DNA of 47,083 bases from Thiopseudomonas sp. (GTDB taxonomy: Bacteria; Pseudomonadota; Gammaproteobacteria; Pseudomonadales; Pseudomonadaceae): assembly GCA_018384595.1 (NCBI GenBank), contig JAHAYO010000108.1, positions 1-47,083 of the forward strand, given 5' to 3'. Position numbers and translations under genes: made by a program. This document shows positions 1-8,076 of the stretch, in pieces (the first letter of the stretch is position 1; each line of letters opens with the position of its first letter). Below the pieces are notes generated by a model that saw nothing but the letters and a program-made list of their open reading frames with translations, did not search any database and was not told the origin of the DNA.

Positions 1-87
1 ATTCGCCAGATGCCAACTGAAGATGCGCTGCGTCTGGCCGAACGATTGGACGAGATGCGCAGCCTGCTATTTGAGACGCGGGCTTAA
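1..87 (+). CDS. flaG: FlaG flagellar protein, C-terminal fragment (partial)
   Basis: An open frame enters from the left edge and stops with TAA at 85-87. The 28 visible residues begin IRQMPTEDALRLAERLDEMR and end in LLFETRA. This matches the conserved C-terminus of the FlaG family (an IRQIP motif followed by an amphipathic helix). The position directly upstream of fliD supports the call, because flaG-fliD-fliS is the usual Pseudomonas order. FlaG is thought to influence filament length. The N-terminal part lies outside the window, so length and start cannot be judged. Confidence 0.75.
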   Translation: MRQMPTEDALRLAERLDEMRSLLFETRA

Positions 88-186
88 GACTAACCGCGTA
101 TACTCGCGACAATCGTTTTTCAGTGCTGTGCCGGCTAGGTGCGGTACAAAGGACAAGGCGCCAGAAGGCTGGCGAAGGTGGTTAAC

Positions 187-1551
187 ATGGCAGGTATAAC
201 AGGATTGGGTTCTGGGCTGGATATCAACAGCCTGGTAAAAACCATGGTGCAGGCTGAAACCGCACCCAAGGCATCACAGTTATCGCGGCTGGATAAAAAG
301 GCAGAAGCCCAGTTTTCTGCGCTGGGTACCTTGCAGGGTGCGCTCGGTAAATTTCAGACCGCATTGAAGGATCTTAATAAGCCCTCGCTCTACGGTAACG
401 TCAAGGGGACATCCTCGAATGCTGATGTTCTGGGTGTCTCAATTGAAAAAAACGCCCTGCCAGGCAAGTATTCGGTTGAAGTGAGCCAGTTGGCCACAAG
501 CAGCCAAATCGCGACCGCGCCGCTAAGCAAAGACCTCTCAACCGCCAGCGCCACCACCTTGACGGTCGGCCTCGGCGCTGATGATTCGCCGGTCAATGTA
601 CAGATTGCCGAGGGTGCCAGCCTGACAGACATCCGCGATGCCCTTAACGAGCAGCTCAAAGATAAAGGCATCAGTGCCAATATTATTAATAACCCAGCTG
701 GTGGAACGTCACAGCTGGTGCTGACTTCGAAAGAAACAGGCGATGGTAAGGATATTCAGCTGAGCGGCATGCTGGACGGAGTGGATTTGGGTGCGGGTCA
801 ACAAAAATTGCAAGCAGCCCAGAATGCAATGTTCAAGGTTGACGGCTTGGAGCTGAAAAGCGCCACTAATACTGTCAAAAATGTCATTCCTGATGTTGAA
901 TTCACCCTGAAGGCTAAAACCGAAGAAAACAAGCCGGTTAATGTCACTGTGGGTGAAGACAAAGCTGGCGTGAAAAGCCAGCTGAAAAAATTTGTTGACG
1001 CCTATAACGAATTGATGACAGTGACCAAGGACTTGACCCGCGTAACCCAGGTGGGTGAAGGGAAGGAACCAGTCGTTGCTGCGCTGGTCGGCGATTCGAG
1101 CGTTCGCAACCTCGTCAACGGTGTACGGGCAGAACTGAGTGCGCCAGGCAATAGCGGCTCTGCGTTCAAAGGGCTGTCTGATCTGGGTATTAGCCTGGAT
1201 AAGGACGGCAAGCTAAAGATAGATGACAAAAAACTCGACAAGGCACTTGAGGGTGGCTTTGACGAAGTGAGCGGTTTCCTTACCGGCGATGGCGGCTTGA
1301 TGTCGCGGCTGGAAAATCGTATAAGTGGCTTTGCTGGCAAAGAAGGTATTATTGGCACGCGCCAGAAGAGCTTGGAAAGCCAGCGTGCAGACATCACCAA
1401 GCAGCAAGAAAAGCTTTCGCTGAGGGCCGCACAGGTCGAGGCGCGACTGTTTAAGCAATTCAACACAATGGATGCGCTGGTAGGCCAGCTCAGCCAGACG
1501 AGTTCAAGCTTGGCTGCATCGCTTGCGAGCTTGCCGGGCATGAATAGTTAA
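187..1551 (+). CDS. fliD: FliD flagellar filament cap protein
   Basis: Flagellar hook-associated protein 2. It forms the cap at the filament tip and helps exported flagellin subunits insert. The protein is 454 aa from ATG 187, which opens with MAGITGLGSGLDINSLVKTM, the typical FliD N-terminus. The frame is open upstream to 139, but those residues do not look like FliD, and a purine-rich AAGGTGG lies just before 187. Residues about 1-100 and the C-terminal 60 or so are helical, polar coiled-coil-like regions as in other filament-type axial proteins, with the variable D2/D3 part between. It sits 99 bp after the flaG tail and 7 bp before the first fliS-like gene, so it is probably co-transcribed with both. 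Confidence 0.93.
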   Translation: MAGITGLGSGLDINSLVKTMVQAETAPKASQLSRLDKKAEAQFSALGTLQGALGKFQTALKDLNKPSLYGNVKGTSSNADVLGVSIEKNALPGKYSVEVSQLATSSQIATAPLSKDLSTASATTLTVGLGADDSPVNVQIAEGASLTDIRDALNEQLKDKGISANIINNPAGGTSQLVLTSKETGDGKDIQLSGMLDGVDLGAGQQKLQAAQNAMFKVDGLELKSATNTVKNVIPDVEFTLKAKTEENKPVNVTVGEDKAGVKSQLKKFVDAYNELMTVTKDLTRVTQVGEGKEPVVAALVGDSSVRNLVNGVRAELSAPGNSGSAFKGLSDLGISLDKDGKLKIDDKKLDKALEGGFDEVSGFLTGDGGLMSRLENRISGFAGKEGIIGTRQKSLESQRADITKQQEKLSLRAAQVEARLFKQFNTMDALVGQLSQTSSSLAASLASLPGMNS

Positions 1552-1558
1552 TGCATTT

Positions 1559-1948
1559 ATGAAAATTAACCCAATAGAGGCGTACAGCACTATGAGCGAA
1601 GGACAGGATTTGACCCCCTACGAAGCAGTACAGGTACTGCTCGATGGCGCGCTGGAATACACTTCAGCTGCCATTGTGGCGCAAAAAGAAAATAACCCGG
1701 CTGGCCGGGGCGAAGCGGTTGATACCACACTGACCATTATCGGTTTGCTGCAGGACAGTCTAGACCGTGAAACAGGCGGTGAGCTGGCTGAAAACCTGAA
1801 CGCCTTGTATGACTACATGACCCGCCGTTTGGCACATGTGGCGCTGGATAAAACCTCAGGCACTCTAGAAGAAGTGCAGGCGCTGGTAGTGCAGATTCGT
1901 GACGCTTGGGCAGAAATCGATCCTGCCAAGGAGCCTGCGGCTCTGTAA
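1559..1948 (+). CDS. FliS-like flagellin export chaperone, divergent paralogue
   Basis: A 129-aa helical protein of the FliS family, which binds the C-terminus of flagellin in the cytoplasm and prevents early polymerisation. It starts MKINPIEAYSTM, keeping the FliS-type N-terminal AY, and contains LYDYMTRRL (a conserved FliS segment), which is shared exactly with the next gene. It departs from the classic DPHRLIQML segment, having LTPYEAVQVLLDGAL instead. ATG 1559 is chosen because it retains the N-terminal motif, although no strong ribosome binding site is visible. It begins 7 bp after fliD and is probably translated with it. It may serve a different client from the canonical FliS at 2096. 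Confidence 0.8.
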   Translation: MKINPIEAYSTMSEGQDLTPYEAVQVLLDGALEYTSAAIVAQKENNPAGRGEAVDTTLTIIGLLQDSLDRETGGELAENLNALYDYMTRRLAHVALDKTSGTLEEVQALVVQIRDAWAEIDPAKEPAAL

Positions 1949-2031
1949 GGGGGTGCCGGCCTGCTCTGCAGGTCGGCTTTCTGTGGCTGGCCAGAGCCGT
2001 GCCAACAGACTGTGAGGCCCATCACAAAAAT

Positions 2032-2058
2032 TAAAGATTTACATGCTGTTGCCGATAA
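2032..2058 (+). promoter_or_regulatory. Sigma-28 (FliA) promoter upstream of second fliS
   Basis: TAAA at 2032-2035, a 15-nt spacer, and GCCGATAA at 2051-2058 match the FliA consensus TAAA-N15-GCCGATAA exactly. It lies 38 bp before the ATG of the second fliS, after the upstream operon pauses for about 150 bp. FliA promoters normally drive late flagellar genes once the hook is complete. Confidence 0.88.
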
Positions 2059-2095
2059 AATTTCCAACTTGGCAACAACATTTGGAGTAACCGCC

Positions 2096-2476
2096 ATGAA
2101 TGCCTTCAGTGCGTTACAGCAGTATCAAACCGTGAATAATCAGGCCCAGGCGGCTGCGGCAGATCCTCACCGCTTGATTCAGATGCTGATGGAGGGCGGG
2201 CTGACCCGCCTGGCGCAGGCCCGTGGTGCGATGGAGCGTGAGCAAACTGCCCTTAAGGGTGAATTGATTGGCAAGGCCATCGGTATAGTAGGTGGCCTGC
2301 GACAAGGGCTTGACTTGGAGAACGGTGGTGAAATTGCCGTCAACCTCGACCGCCTTTATGACTACATGACACGCAGGTTGATGGAAGCCAACGTGCAAAA
2401 TGATCCGGCCATTCTTGAAGAGGTTTCGTCCTTGCTGCGCGAGGTCAAATCAGGATGGGATGCCATCGCCGCCTGA
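2096..2476 (+). CDS. fliS: FliS flagellin export chaperone
   Basis: Canonical FliS, 126 aa from ATG 2096, with GGAG at 2084-2087 as ribosome binding site. The frame is open further upstream, but that part overlaps the sigma-28 promoter and does not resemble FliS. Visible family motifs are an N-terminal helix with LQQYQ, the DPHRLIQMLMEGGL segment, an LKGELIGKA stretch and LYDYMTRRL. It binds the flagellin C-terminus in the cytoplasm and delivers it to the export gate. It is the second FliS-type gene in tandem. From memory, its length equals P. aeruginosa FliS, so this is probably the orthologue and the 1559 gene the extra copy. The dedicated FliA promoter means it is expressed as a late gene. 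Confidence 0.92.
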   Translation: MNAFSALQQYQTVNNQAQAAAADPHRLIQMLMEGGLTRLAQARGAMEREQTALKGELIGKAIGIVGGLRQGLDLENGGEIAVNLDRLYDYMTRRLMEANVQNDPAILEEVSSLLREVKSGWDAIAA

Positions 2477-2538
2477 GTTTTTAGTGCCGTAAGGCCAGAG
2501 GATGCGGTAGACAGGATTCAACAGACAGGGGATTTGCC

Positions 2539-2835
2539 ATGAACTCGACCGTATTACAGCTGGAACAGACCCAGAACGCTTTGCGTGATGCCATGCGGCG
2601 TGCTGACTGGGAGGCTATCGGCGGCCTTGACCAACAGTGCAGGCAGGCTGTAGACCAAGCGCTGACAGATCCACATACACCGGTCGAGCTTTTGCGTGAT
2701 CGCATGCAGCAGCTGCTGGATCTGTATCGTGAATTGGTTGACGCCTGTACTGGAGAGCGCCAGCGTATTGCTGGCGAGCTGGTGCAAATAAACCAGTCAA
2801 AAAAAAAGGCCAAAGTTTATCAGCTCTTCAGCTAG
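2539..2835 (+). CDS. fliT: FliT-like flagellar chaperone (FleP position)
   Basis: A 98-aa, strongly helical, charged protein with no membrane segment and a C-terminal lysine-rich patch. Size, helical content and position between fliS and fleQ fit the FliT family, which chaperones the cap protein FliD. In P. aeruginosa the equivalent slot holds a 97-aa gene called fleP. Sequence similarity to E. coli FliT is too low to judge by eye, so the assignment rests on context and general character. It follows fliS by 62 bp and ends 31 bp before a strong terminator, so it is the last gene of the sigma-28 transcript. Confidence 0.62.
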   Translation: MNSTVLQLEQTQNALRDAMRRADWEAIGGLDQQCRQAVDQALTDPHTPVELLRDRMQQLLDLYRELVDACTGERQRIAGELVQINQSKKKAKVYQLFS

Positions 2836-2866
2836 TGCTGGATGGCCAATCACCTGAGTGAAGCAC

Positions 2867-2897
2867 AAAAACCGGCAGGCACCCTTGCCGGTTTTTT
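2867..2897 (+). terminator. Intrinsic terminator after fliT-like gene
   Basis: An 11-bp stem (2867-2877 with 2886-2896) containing ACCGGCA/TGCCGGT and an 8-nt loop ends in a run of T. It closes the fliS-fliT transcript before fleQ. Confidence 0.88.
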
Positions 2898-2970
2898 GCG
2901 TTCCAATAACGCTAAATTGTGCACTGTTCCATAGAATTTTATAATATATCGAAATGTTGTCGCCATTAAA

Positions 2971-2999
2971 TTGACATTGGTACGCAAATTGTCTTTACT
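2971..2999 (+). promoter_or_regulatory. Candidate sigma-70 promoter of fleQ
   Basis: TTGACA at 2971-2976, a 17-nt spacer and TTTACT at 2994-2999 (4 of 6 to TATAAT), inside an AT-rich stretch (2930-3000) between the terminator and fleQ. In Pseudomonas fleQ is known to be transcribed by the housekeeping sigma factor, which agrees with this site. Confidence 0.6.
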
Positions 3000-3057
3000 T
3001 GTGACTGGTGTGGGCGTGCAGTGCCTGTTTAAGTGGCTTTATTGTTGAGTGGCTGGA

Positions 3058-4521
3058 ATGTTGCAAGAAACCAAGCTCTTGTTGATCAGTGATGACCAGG
3101 ACCAGCGCAAGGCTTTTGGCGCGATTTTTGACTTTCTGGATGAGGAGTCCGTTCTGGCCGACGCAGCAGGTTGGCAGGCAGCCGTTGGTCGGCTGTCGTC
3201 AAGCAAGGAAGTTTTGTGTGTATTTCTGGGCGGCTCCGACCCAGGCAAACTGCTGGAGTTGATCAAAGAAATTGATGCGTGGGATCAGACACTGCCGGTC
3301 GTCATGCTCAGTGAAGCCGCTGCAGGCTGGCCGTCGGAACAGCGCCAGCGTGTGCTGTGCCAGATGGAAATGCCACCGCGCTATAACCGTTTGCTGGATT
3401 GTCTGCACCGTGCCCAAGTTTACCGCGAGGTTTACTCTGATGCTTCCCAAGGCCGCACGCAGCGGGAAACCAATTTGTTTCGCAGTCTGGTAGGCAATAG
3501 CCGTACTGTGCAAAAAGTACGGCAGATGATGCAGCAGGTCGCCGATACAGAAGCTAACGTATTGATTTTGGGTGACTCGGGTACGGGTAAGGAAGTGGTC
3601 GCTCGTAACCTGCACTATCATTCCGCACGCCGTGATGGGCCTTTTGTGCCCGTCAACTGTGGTGCCATTCCGGCCGAGTTATTGGAAAGCGAACTGTTTG
3701 GCCATGAAAAGGGTGCGTTTACCGGTGCTATCAGTGCCCGCGCTGGGCGTTTTGAGTTAGCCAAGGGAGGCACGCTGTTTCTGGATGAAATTGGCGATAT
3801 GCCGCTGCCCATGCAGGTGAAAATTCTACGCGTGCTGCAAGAGCGCATGTTTGAGCGGGTGGGGGGCAATAAGTCCATTGAGGCGGATGTGCGCATTGTA
3901 GCGGCCACCCATCGTGACCTTGAAAGTATGATTGCCGAAGGCAAATTTCGTGAAGACCTGTATTATCGACTGAATGTATTTCCCATCGAAATGCCGGCCC
4001 TGCGCGAACGGGTAGAGGATATTCCGCTGCTGCTCAATGAGCTGGTGCTGCGAATGGAAAAAGAAAAGCGCGGCTCAATACGCTTTAATGCGGCGGCTAT
4101 CATGTCGCTTTGTCACCACGACTGGTCCGGTAACGTGCGTGAACTAGCTAACTTGGTTGAGCGTATGGCCATCATGCATCCGCATGGTGTGATCGGCGTC
4201 AGCGAACTGCCAAAAAAATACCGCTACATCGAAGAAGATGCCGACGTTCAGGAAATGCGCGAAGAGCTGAGCGAACGTGCTGCGCTGAATGCGGTGGTGC
4301 AGGGCAATGTACCCTACGTAACTACCGAACAATCGCTGCCAGAAGAAGGCCTTGATTTGCGCGAGCATCTGGCCAATATCGAGCAAAACTTGATTGAAAA
4401 AGCGCTGGATGAAGTGGGCGGAGTGGTCGCGCGTGCCGCTGAGCGCTTGCAGGTCCGGCGTACCACGCTGGTAGAAAAAATGCGTAAATATGGCATCAAC
4501 CGCAAGGATGGTGAGGAGTAA
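3058..4521 (+). CDS. fleQ: FleQ, flagellar master transcriptional regulator
   Basis: A sigma-54-dependent enhancer-binding activator, 487 aa from ATG 3058; a GTG at 3049 is an alternative. The N-terminal ~130 residues form a degenerate receiver domain. The start [10 protein letters not shown] resembles P. aeruginosa FleQ. The AAA+ domain carries Walker A (GDSGTGKE, about residue 172), the sigma-54 contact loop GAFTGA (about 219) and Walker B ([12 protein letters not shown]). A Fis-type helix-turn-helix ends the protein ([19 protein letters not shown]). FleQ activates class II flagellar genes and, in Pseudomonas, binds cyclic di-GMP to switch between motility and exopolysaccharide. The two-component pair fleS-fleR, normally next, is not here; the next gene is yheU on the other strand. 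Confidence 0.96.
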   Translation: MLQETKLLLISDDQDQRKAFGAIFDFLDEESVLADAAGWQAAVGRLSSSKEVLCVFLGGSDPGKLLELIKEIDAWDQTLPVVMLSEAAAGWPSEQRQRVLCQMEMPPRYNRLLDCLHRAQVYREVYSDASQGRTQRETNLFRSLVGNSRTVQKVRQMMQQVADTEANVLILGDSGTGKEVVARNLHYHSARRDGPFVPVNCGAIPAELLESELFGHEKGAFTGAISARAGRFELAKGGTLFLDEIGDMPLPMQVKILRVLQERMFERVGGNKSIEADVRIVAATHRDLESMIAEGKFREDLYYRLNVFPIEMPALRERVEDIPLLLNELVLRMEKEKRGSIRFNAAAIMSLCHHDWSGNVRELANLVERMAIMHPHGVIGVSELPKKYRYIEEDADVQEMREELSERAALNAVVQGNVPYVTTEQSLPEEGLDLREHLANIEQNLIEKALDEVGGVVARAAERLQVRRTTLVEKMRKYGINRKDGEE

Positions 4522-4537
4522 GCGGACCTAGCCGCAT

Positions 4538-4768
4538 TTATTCCGTTAGCCATTCGCTGGGCACCTGATGCCTCAGACAGAGTTGGCACTGGCCGGTGGG
4601 TGGGTCGAAAACAATCACTGCCCGGCCGATGTCCAGCGCACGCTTGGCCCGTTCAATGCGGGTGGTAAAGGGCGTCTCATCACCGTTATCGGTGCCGTCA
4701 CGTGTAACAAAATCCTCAATGAGTCCGGCCAGTGCTTCGGGGCTAAGCTGATCGTGTGGAATAAGCAT
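4538..4768 (-). CDS. yheU: YheU family (UPF0270) protein
   Basis: A 76-aa protein beginning MLIPHDQLSPEALAGLIEDF and continuing with VTRDGTDNG. This matches the start of E. coli YheU (MLIPW...LSPETL..LIE.FVLREGTDYG). The function is unknown. The family is small, soluble and widespread in gammaproteobacteria. On the minus strand CAGGAGA precedes the ATG at a good distance. The C-terminal part has two cysteines (CQLC) that I do not recall from E. coli YheU. It converges on fleQ with 16 bp between the genes. Confidence 0.83.
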   Translation of the reverse strand: MLIPHDQLSPEALAGLIEDFVTRDGTDNGDETPFTTRIERAKRALDIGRAVIVFDPPTGQCQLCLRHQVPSEWLTE

Positions 4769-4903
4769 GCAGAATCTCCTGTAAGGCGGCCACTATAGCA
4801 AATCGCAGAATGGGCGTTTGCCGATAAAATTGATTCTTCACTTTGACAGCAGGCGCCCCATGACGCAAAGTACGCCGTTTTGTTGCGTAGTTCGGGGAAA
4901 TCC

Positions 4904-6232
4904 ATGAATGCTGTTGTAATTGCCGTGGCGCTGATGCTGGTTTTGAGTCTGTGCCGTGTGCATGTGGTCGTGGCGCTGATTATTGGCGCAATGACGGGCG
5001 GGCTGTTAGGTGGGCTGGATATTGGCGCAACGTTGGCCGCTTTCAATAAGGGGCTAGGCGGCGGGGCTACAGTTGCGCTGTCTTACGCCTTGCTGGGTGC
5101 GTTTGCCGTAGCCATTGGCAAGTCAGGGGTGGCCGATGCGTTGGCAGAAAAAACGCTGGCGGCCATTGGTCGCCAGGGTGAAAGTGGCGGCGGTGCACGG
5201 GCGGTCAAGTGGATGTTGATCCTGCTACTGCTGGCGGCTGCCGTCTCATCACAAAATATCCTGCCCATCCATATTGCCTTTGTGCCGCTGCTGGTGCCGC
5301 CATTGCTATATGTTATGAGCAAGCTGCAGCTTGACCGTCGGCTGGTGGCCTGCGTGCTAACTTTTGGTTTGATTACGCCATACATGTTTTTTCCGGTGGG
5401 TTTTGGCGGTATTTTTCTCAAAGAAATTTTATTGGCCAACGTGGAGCGTGCGGGTGTGGATGTGACGGGGGTCAGCGTAATGCACGCCATGTTTATTCCT
5501 GCGTTGGGCATGCTGACCGGTTTGCTGATTGCTATTTTTTTCAGCTACCGCAAAAAGCGGGTATACGCCTTGCCTGAGGACGCCGCTTCGTCAACGAAGG
5601 CCGGTCCTCGCTACAACCCGCGCAGCTTGCTGGCTGCGGCAGTTGCGGTGATAGTCGCCTTTGCCGTTCAACTCTGGTTGAACTCTATGATTATAGGAGC
5701 GTTGCTGGGGTTTGTGGTGTTTTCGCTATCCGGCGTGGTGCGCTGGAAAGAGGTGGACGACCTGTTTACCGAAGGCATGAAAATGATGGCCATGATCGGC
5801 TTTATTATGATTGCTGCATCCGGTTTTGCCGAGGTCATGCGAGAAACGGGACAGGTGCAAACACTGGTTGATACATCCGCCGGACTGGTTGGTGGCAGCA
5901 AGGCGTTGGGTGCTTTTTTGATGCTGCTGGTGGGGCTGTTGGTGACTATGGGTATTGGCTCGTCATTTTCTACGGTGCCCATTATTGCCGCCATTTTTGT
6001 ACCGCTGGCCGTGCAACTTGGCTTTGAGCCGCTGGCCATTGTTTGTTTGGTTGGTACCGCAGGTGCGCTGGGGGATGCCGGTTCACCGGCTTCCGATTCG
6101 ACGCTTGGCCCAACTGCGGGCCTTAATATGGATGGCCAGCACAATCATATTTGGGATACCGTTGTGCCGACTTTTTTGCATTACAATCTGCCCTTGCTGG
6201 CCTTTGGCTGGGCGGCGGCCATGCTGTTGTAA
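4904..6232 (+). CDS. YuiF-type Na+/H+ antiporter family permease
   Basis: A 442-aa polytopic inner-membrane protein with about 10-12 hydrophobic segments. The sequence opens [20 protein letters not shown] and has glycine-rich re-entrant stretches ([30 protein letters not shown]). The C-terminal half carries [12 protein letters not shown] and [20 protein letters not shown]. These fit the YuiF/NhaC-related family (ion transporter superfamily), annotated as Na+/H+ antiporter or, in Bacillus, as amino-acid permease; the substrate cannot be read from sequence. ATG 4904 is preceded by a GGGGAAA site. The upstream TTG-initiated extension is unlikely. It appears monocistronic. Confidence 0.78.
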   Translation: MNAVVIAVALMLVLSLCRVHVVVALIIGAMTGGLLGGLDIGATLAAFNKGLGGGATVALSYALLGAFAVAIGKSGVADALAEKTLAAIGRQGESGGGARAVKWMLILLLLAAAVSSQNILPIHIAFVPLLVPPLLYVMSKLQLDRRLVACVLTFGLITPYMFFPVGFGGIFLKEILLANVERAGVDVTGVSVMHAMFIPALGMLTGLLIAIFFSYRKKRVYALPEDAASSTKAGPRYNPRSLLAAAVAVIVAFAVQLWLNSMIIGALLGFVVFSLSGVVRWKEVDDLFTEGMKMMAMIGFIMIAASGFAEVMRETGQVQTLVDTSAGLVGGSKALGAFLMLLVGLLVTMGIGSSFSTVPIIAAIFVPLAVQLGFEPLAIVCLVGTAGALGDAGSPASDSTLGPTAGLNMDGQHNHIWDTVVPTFLHYNLPLLAFGWAAAMLL

Positions 6233-6455
6233 ACAGTGGTGACGCGCCTCGTACAGCCCTGTATAAGGCTATCCAAACCAGGCAATCGTGACTGTATGGA
6301 TAGATGTTGAACAGGAAAAGTCTGCGCTGTGGCTAGCTCAATGCGCGGACTGGATTGGCCAAACAGTGACCTGCTTCAACGTGAACGTGCGGGGTTTACG
6401 GTAGAGTGTAGGCGTCGCTCAATAGTCATCAGCAAACTTATCGGGGTGAAATAAA

Positions 6456-7241
6456 ATGAGGCGTTTTTGGCCCCTGCTTATATGTTGGGTCGTGTTGGGC
6501 AGCCAAACGGTTGCTGCTGGCCAACGCAAAATCATTGCGCCAGGCATTGAAAAAGTCATTCATGCCAATGGCAGTGTCGAGTATCGGCAGATTGCGGTTG
6601 CCATGCCGGTGGCCTTGCCAGAGCCGGCTGTTGAGGTGAGCAAGCCGGAGCCGGTGGCGGTCAAGTTGGCCGAAACCCTTCCAGTTGCTGCACCGAAAAT
6701 TTACAAGTACCGCGATAAAAACGGCGTGGTTACTTATCAGAGTGCGGTGCCGCCCAGCGGTATTTCTTTTGTCGAGTTTAAGCCTAGAACAGACTGTTTT
6801 GCTTGCTACACCCGCTCGGGTGTGAGCTGGGAAACGACGCCGCTGTTTGTAGGGCGCTACGAACAAGAAATTCAGCGTCATGCTCGCCTGCATAATGTAA
6901 GCCCAGCGCTGGTGAAGGCGGTGATTCATGCCGAGTCAGCCTTTAATCCGCAGGCGCGTTCACGGGTTGGGGCGCAGGGGCTGATGCAGCTGATGCCGGG
7001 TACTGCGGCTGAGCTGGGAGTGGCGAGCCCGTTTGATCCTGACCAGAATATTGATGGTGGCGTGCGTTATCTGGCTATGTTGCTGCGCATGTACAACAAT
7101 GATATGCGCTTGGCAACGGCTGCCTATAATGCAGGGCCTGGGGCGGTGAAACGCTATAACGGGGTGCCTGCCTTTCCGGAAACCCAGGCGTATGTGCAGC
7201 GGGTGGCGATTTTGGAGCGTCGTTACCGGCAGGGGGGCTGA
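6456..7241 (+). CDS. Secreted lytic transglycosylase with DUF4124 and SLT domains
   Basis: A 261-aa exported protein. Residues 1-21 form a signal peptide ending near VAAG. A DUF4124-like segment lies at about 80-100 (IYKYRDKNGVVTYQSAVP). The SLT domain starts near 135 and has the catalytic glutamate E160 in HAESAFNPQARSRVGAQG, followed by LMQLMPGTA and AAYNAGPGAVKRYNG. Such enzymes cleave the MurNAc-GlcNAc bond of peptidoglycan non-hydrolytically to give 1,6-anhydro ends. GGGGTGAAA precedes ATG 6456. A perfect bidirectional hairpin follows the stop codon. It is one of three lytic transglycosylases in the window. Confidence 0.9.
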   Translation: MRRFWPLLICWVVLGSQTVAAGQRKIIAPGIEKVIHANGSVEYRQIAVAMPVALPEPAVEVSKPEPVAVKLAETLPVAAPKIYKYRDKNGVVTYQSAVPPSGISFVEFKPRTDCFACYTRSGVSWETTPLFVGRYEQEIQRHARLHNVSPALVKAVIHAESAFNPQARSRVGAQGLMQLMPGTAAELGVASPFDPDQNIDGGVRYLAMLLRMYNNDMRLATAAYNAGPGAVKRYNGVPAFPETQAYVQRVAILERRYRQGG

Positions 7242-7293
7242 GCAGGCGGCATACAGGCGCTGGTGCTAAGGCGCGTTCAAAGCGAGTACATAT

Positions 7294-7323
7294 AAAAACG
7301 GCAGCCTGCAGGCTGCCGTTTTT
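7294..7323. terminator. Bidirectional intrinsic terminator
   Basis: A perfect 13-bp stem (7294-7306 with 7311-7323) and a TGCA loop, with A-run and T-run at the two ends. It serves the lytic transglycosylase on the plus strand and the FtsZ-like gene on the minus strand, whose stop codon is only about 15 nt away. Confidence 0.93.
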
Positions 7324-7337
7324 TGTTGGCGGGCCAT

Positions 7338-7889
7338 TTACTCGGCTAGCAAGTTTTCTACATCCTGTGCAATGGCAGCGGAGGCCTTGTTGTAGTAGTC
7401 GAGCAAGGCTTTGCCTGGCTCCAGCGCCTTGGCATGGTCGTGCAGGATGATGCGGATATTTTTCTGTTCCAGCTGCGGAAGAACGTCCATGGCCGCAGCA
7501 CGCTGGGCGTTTTCGAACTCGAAGGGCAGGGTGGCAACCAGTGTTACCTTGATGCCCATCTCTAGGGCCAGATCAATGATGACGGTGGATGCGCCGGTGG
7601 CAGTACCACCGCCCAGCCCGGTGAGCAGGATAAGGTGATCGGCACCGCGGATGGAGTAACGCAGGTCTTCCAGTGACTCTTCGGCGGCGAGGCGACCGCG
7701 TTGTACGCTTTTGGCAGCCTTGCCTTCACAGCAGCTGGCGCCGATTTGCAGGCGCTGGTTGAAGGGGCTGGCGGCCAAGGTATCGGCGTTGGTATTGACA
7801 GCGAGAATGTCGCAGCCCAGTTCCTGTTTGACACGGCTGGCGATGTTCATGCCGGCTCCGCCTAGGCCCATGATTAAGGTTTTGCGCAT
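7338..7889 (-). CDS. Single-domain FtsZ/tubulin-like protein
   Basis: A 183-aa protein resembling only the N-terminal nucleotide-binding domain of FtsZ. Visible elements are a P-loop-like start (IMGLGGAGMN, residues 6-15), AVNTNADTL (30-38), IRGADHLILLTGLGGGTATG (80-99; tubulin signature GGGTGTG altered to GGGTATG) and LPFEFENAQR (121-130, cf. PFNFEGKKR). A final helix ALLDYYNKASAAIAQDV aligns with FtsZ helix H7. There the guanine-contacting Asn-Asp pair becomes Ser170-Ala171. The protein stops before the T7 loop (NxDFADV) and lacks the C-terminal domain and tail. A good site (CTGGAGA) precedes ATG, and a strong terminator follows the stop, so truncation is native. It cannot be the housekeeping FtsZ. 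Function unknown. Confidence 0.8.
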   Translation of the reverse strand: MRKTLIMGLGGAGMNIASRVKQELGCDILAVNTNADTLAASPFNQRLQIGASCCEGKAAKSVQRGRLAAEESLEDLRYSIRGADHLILLTGLGGGTATGASTVIIDLALEMGIKVTLVATLPFEFENAQRAAAMDVLPQLEQKNIRIILHDHAKALEPGKALLDYYNKASAAIAQDVENLLAE

Positions 7890-7961
7890 ATACAGTATCT
7901 CCAGTAAAAAGTATGTGTAACCTGAACAGGCCCGGTGATGCGGGTGCCCTGTGTCTAACGG

Positions 7962-7999
7962 CCCTTGATACCGGTGTGCAAACTGCGTGCTATCAAGGG
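7962..7999. promoter_or_regulatory. Perfect inverted repeat upstream of the FtsZ-like gene
   Basis: CCCTTGATA (7962-7970) and TATCAAGGG (7991-7999) are perfect 9-bp arms separated by 20 nt, within the 187-bp gap between nfeD and the FtsZ-like gene. There is no T-run on either strand, so it is not an ordinary terminator. It could be an operator or an mRNA hairpin. No regulator is implied. Confidence 0.4.
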
Positions 8000-8076
8000 G
8001 TTGCTGTGTTGTTGGCCGGCGCTAACATAAGCGATGGCTGGCGGCTTGTAAACACTGCCAAGGGGTAGTGGCGGGC

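Noticed and set aside
4799-4827. GCCGATAA at 4820-4827 upstream of the YuiF-type antiporter, resembling a sigma-28 -10 element
   Set aside because: The only nearby -35-like CAAA gives a 17-nt spacer, and the downstream gene has no flagellar link.
7338-7889. FtsZ-like gene as a pseudogene fragment of a full FtsZ
   Set aside because: The reading frame is intact with a good ribosome binding site, the stop is followed at once by a perfect terminator, and no remnant of the C-terminal domain is present nearby.
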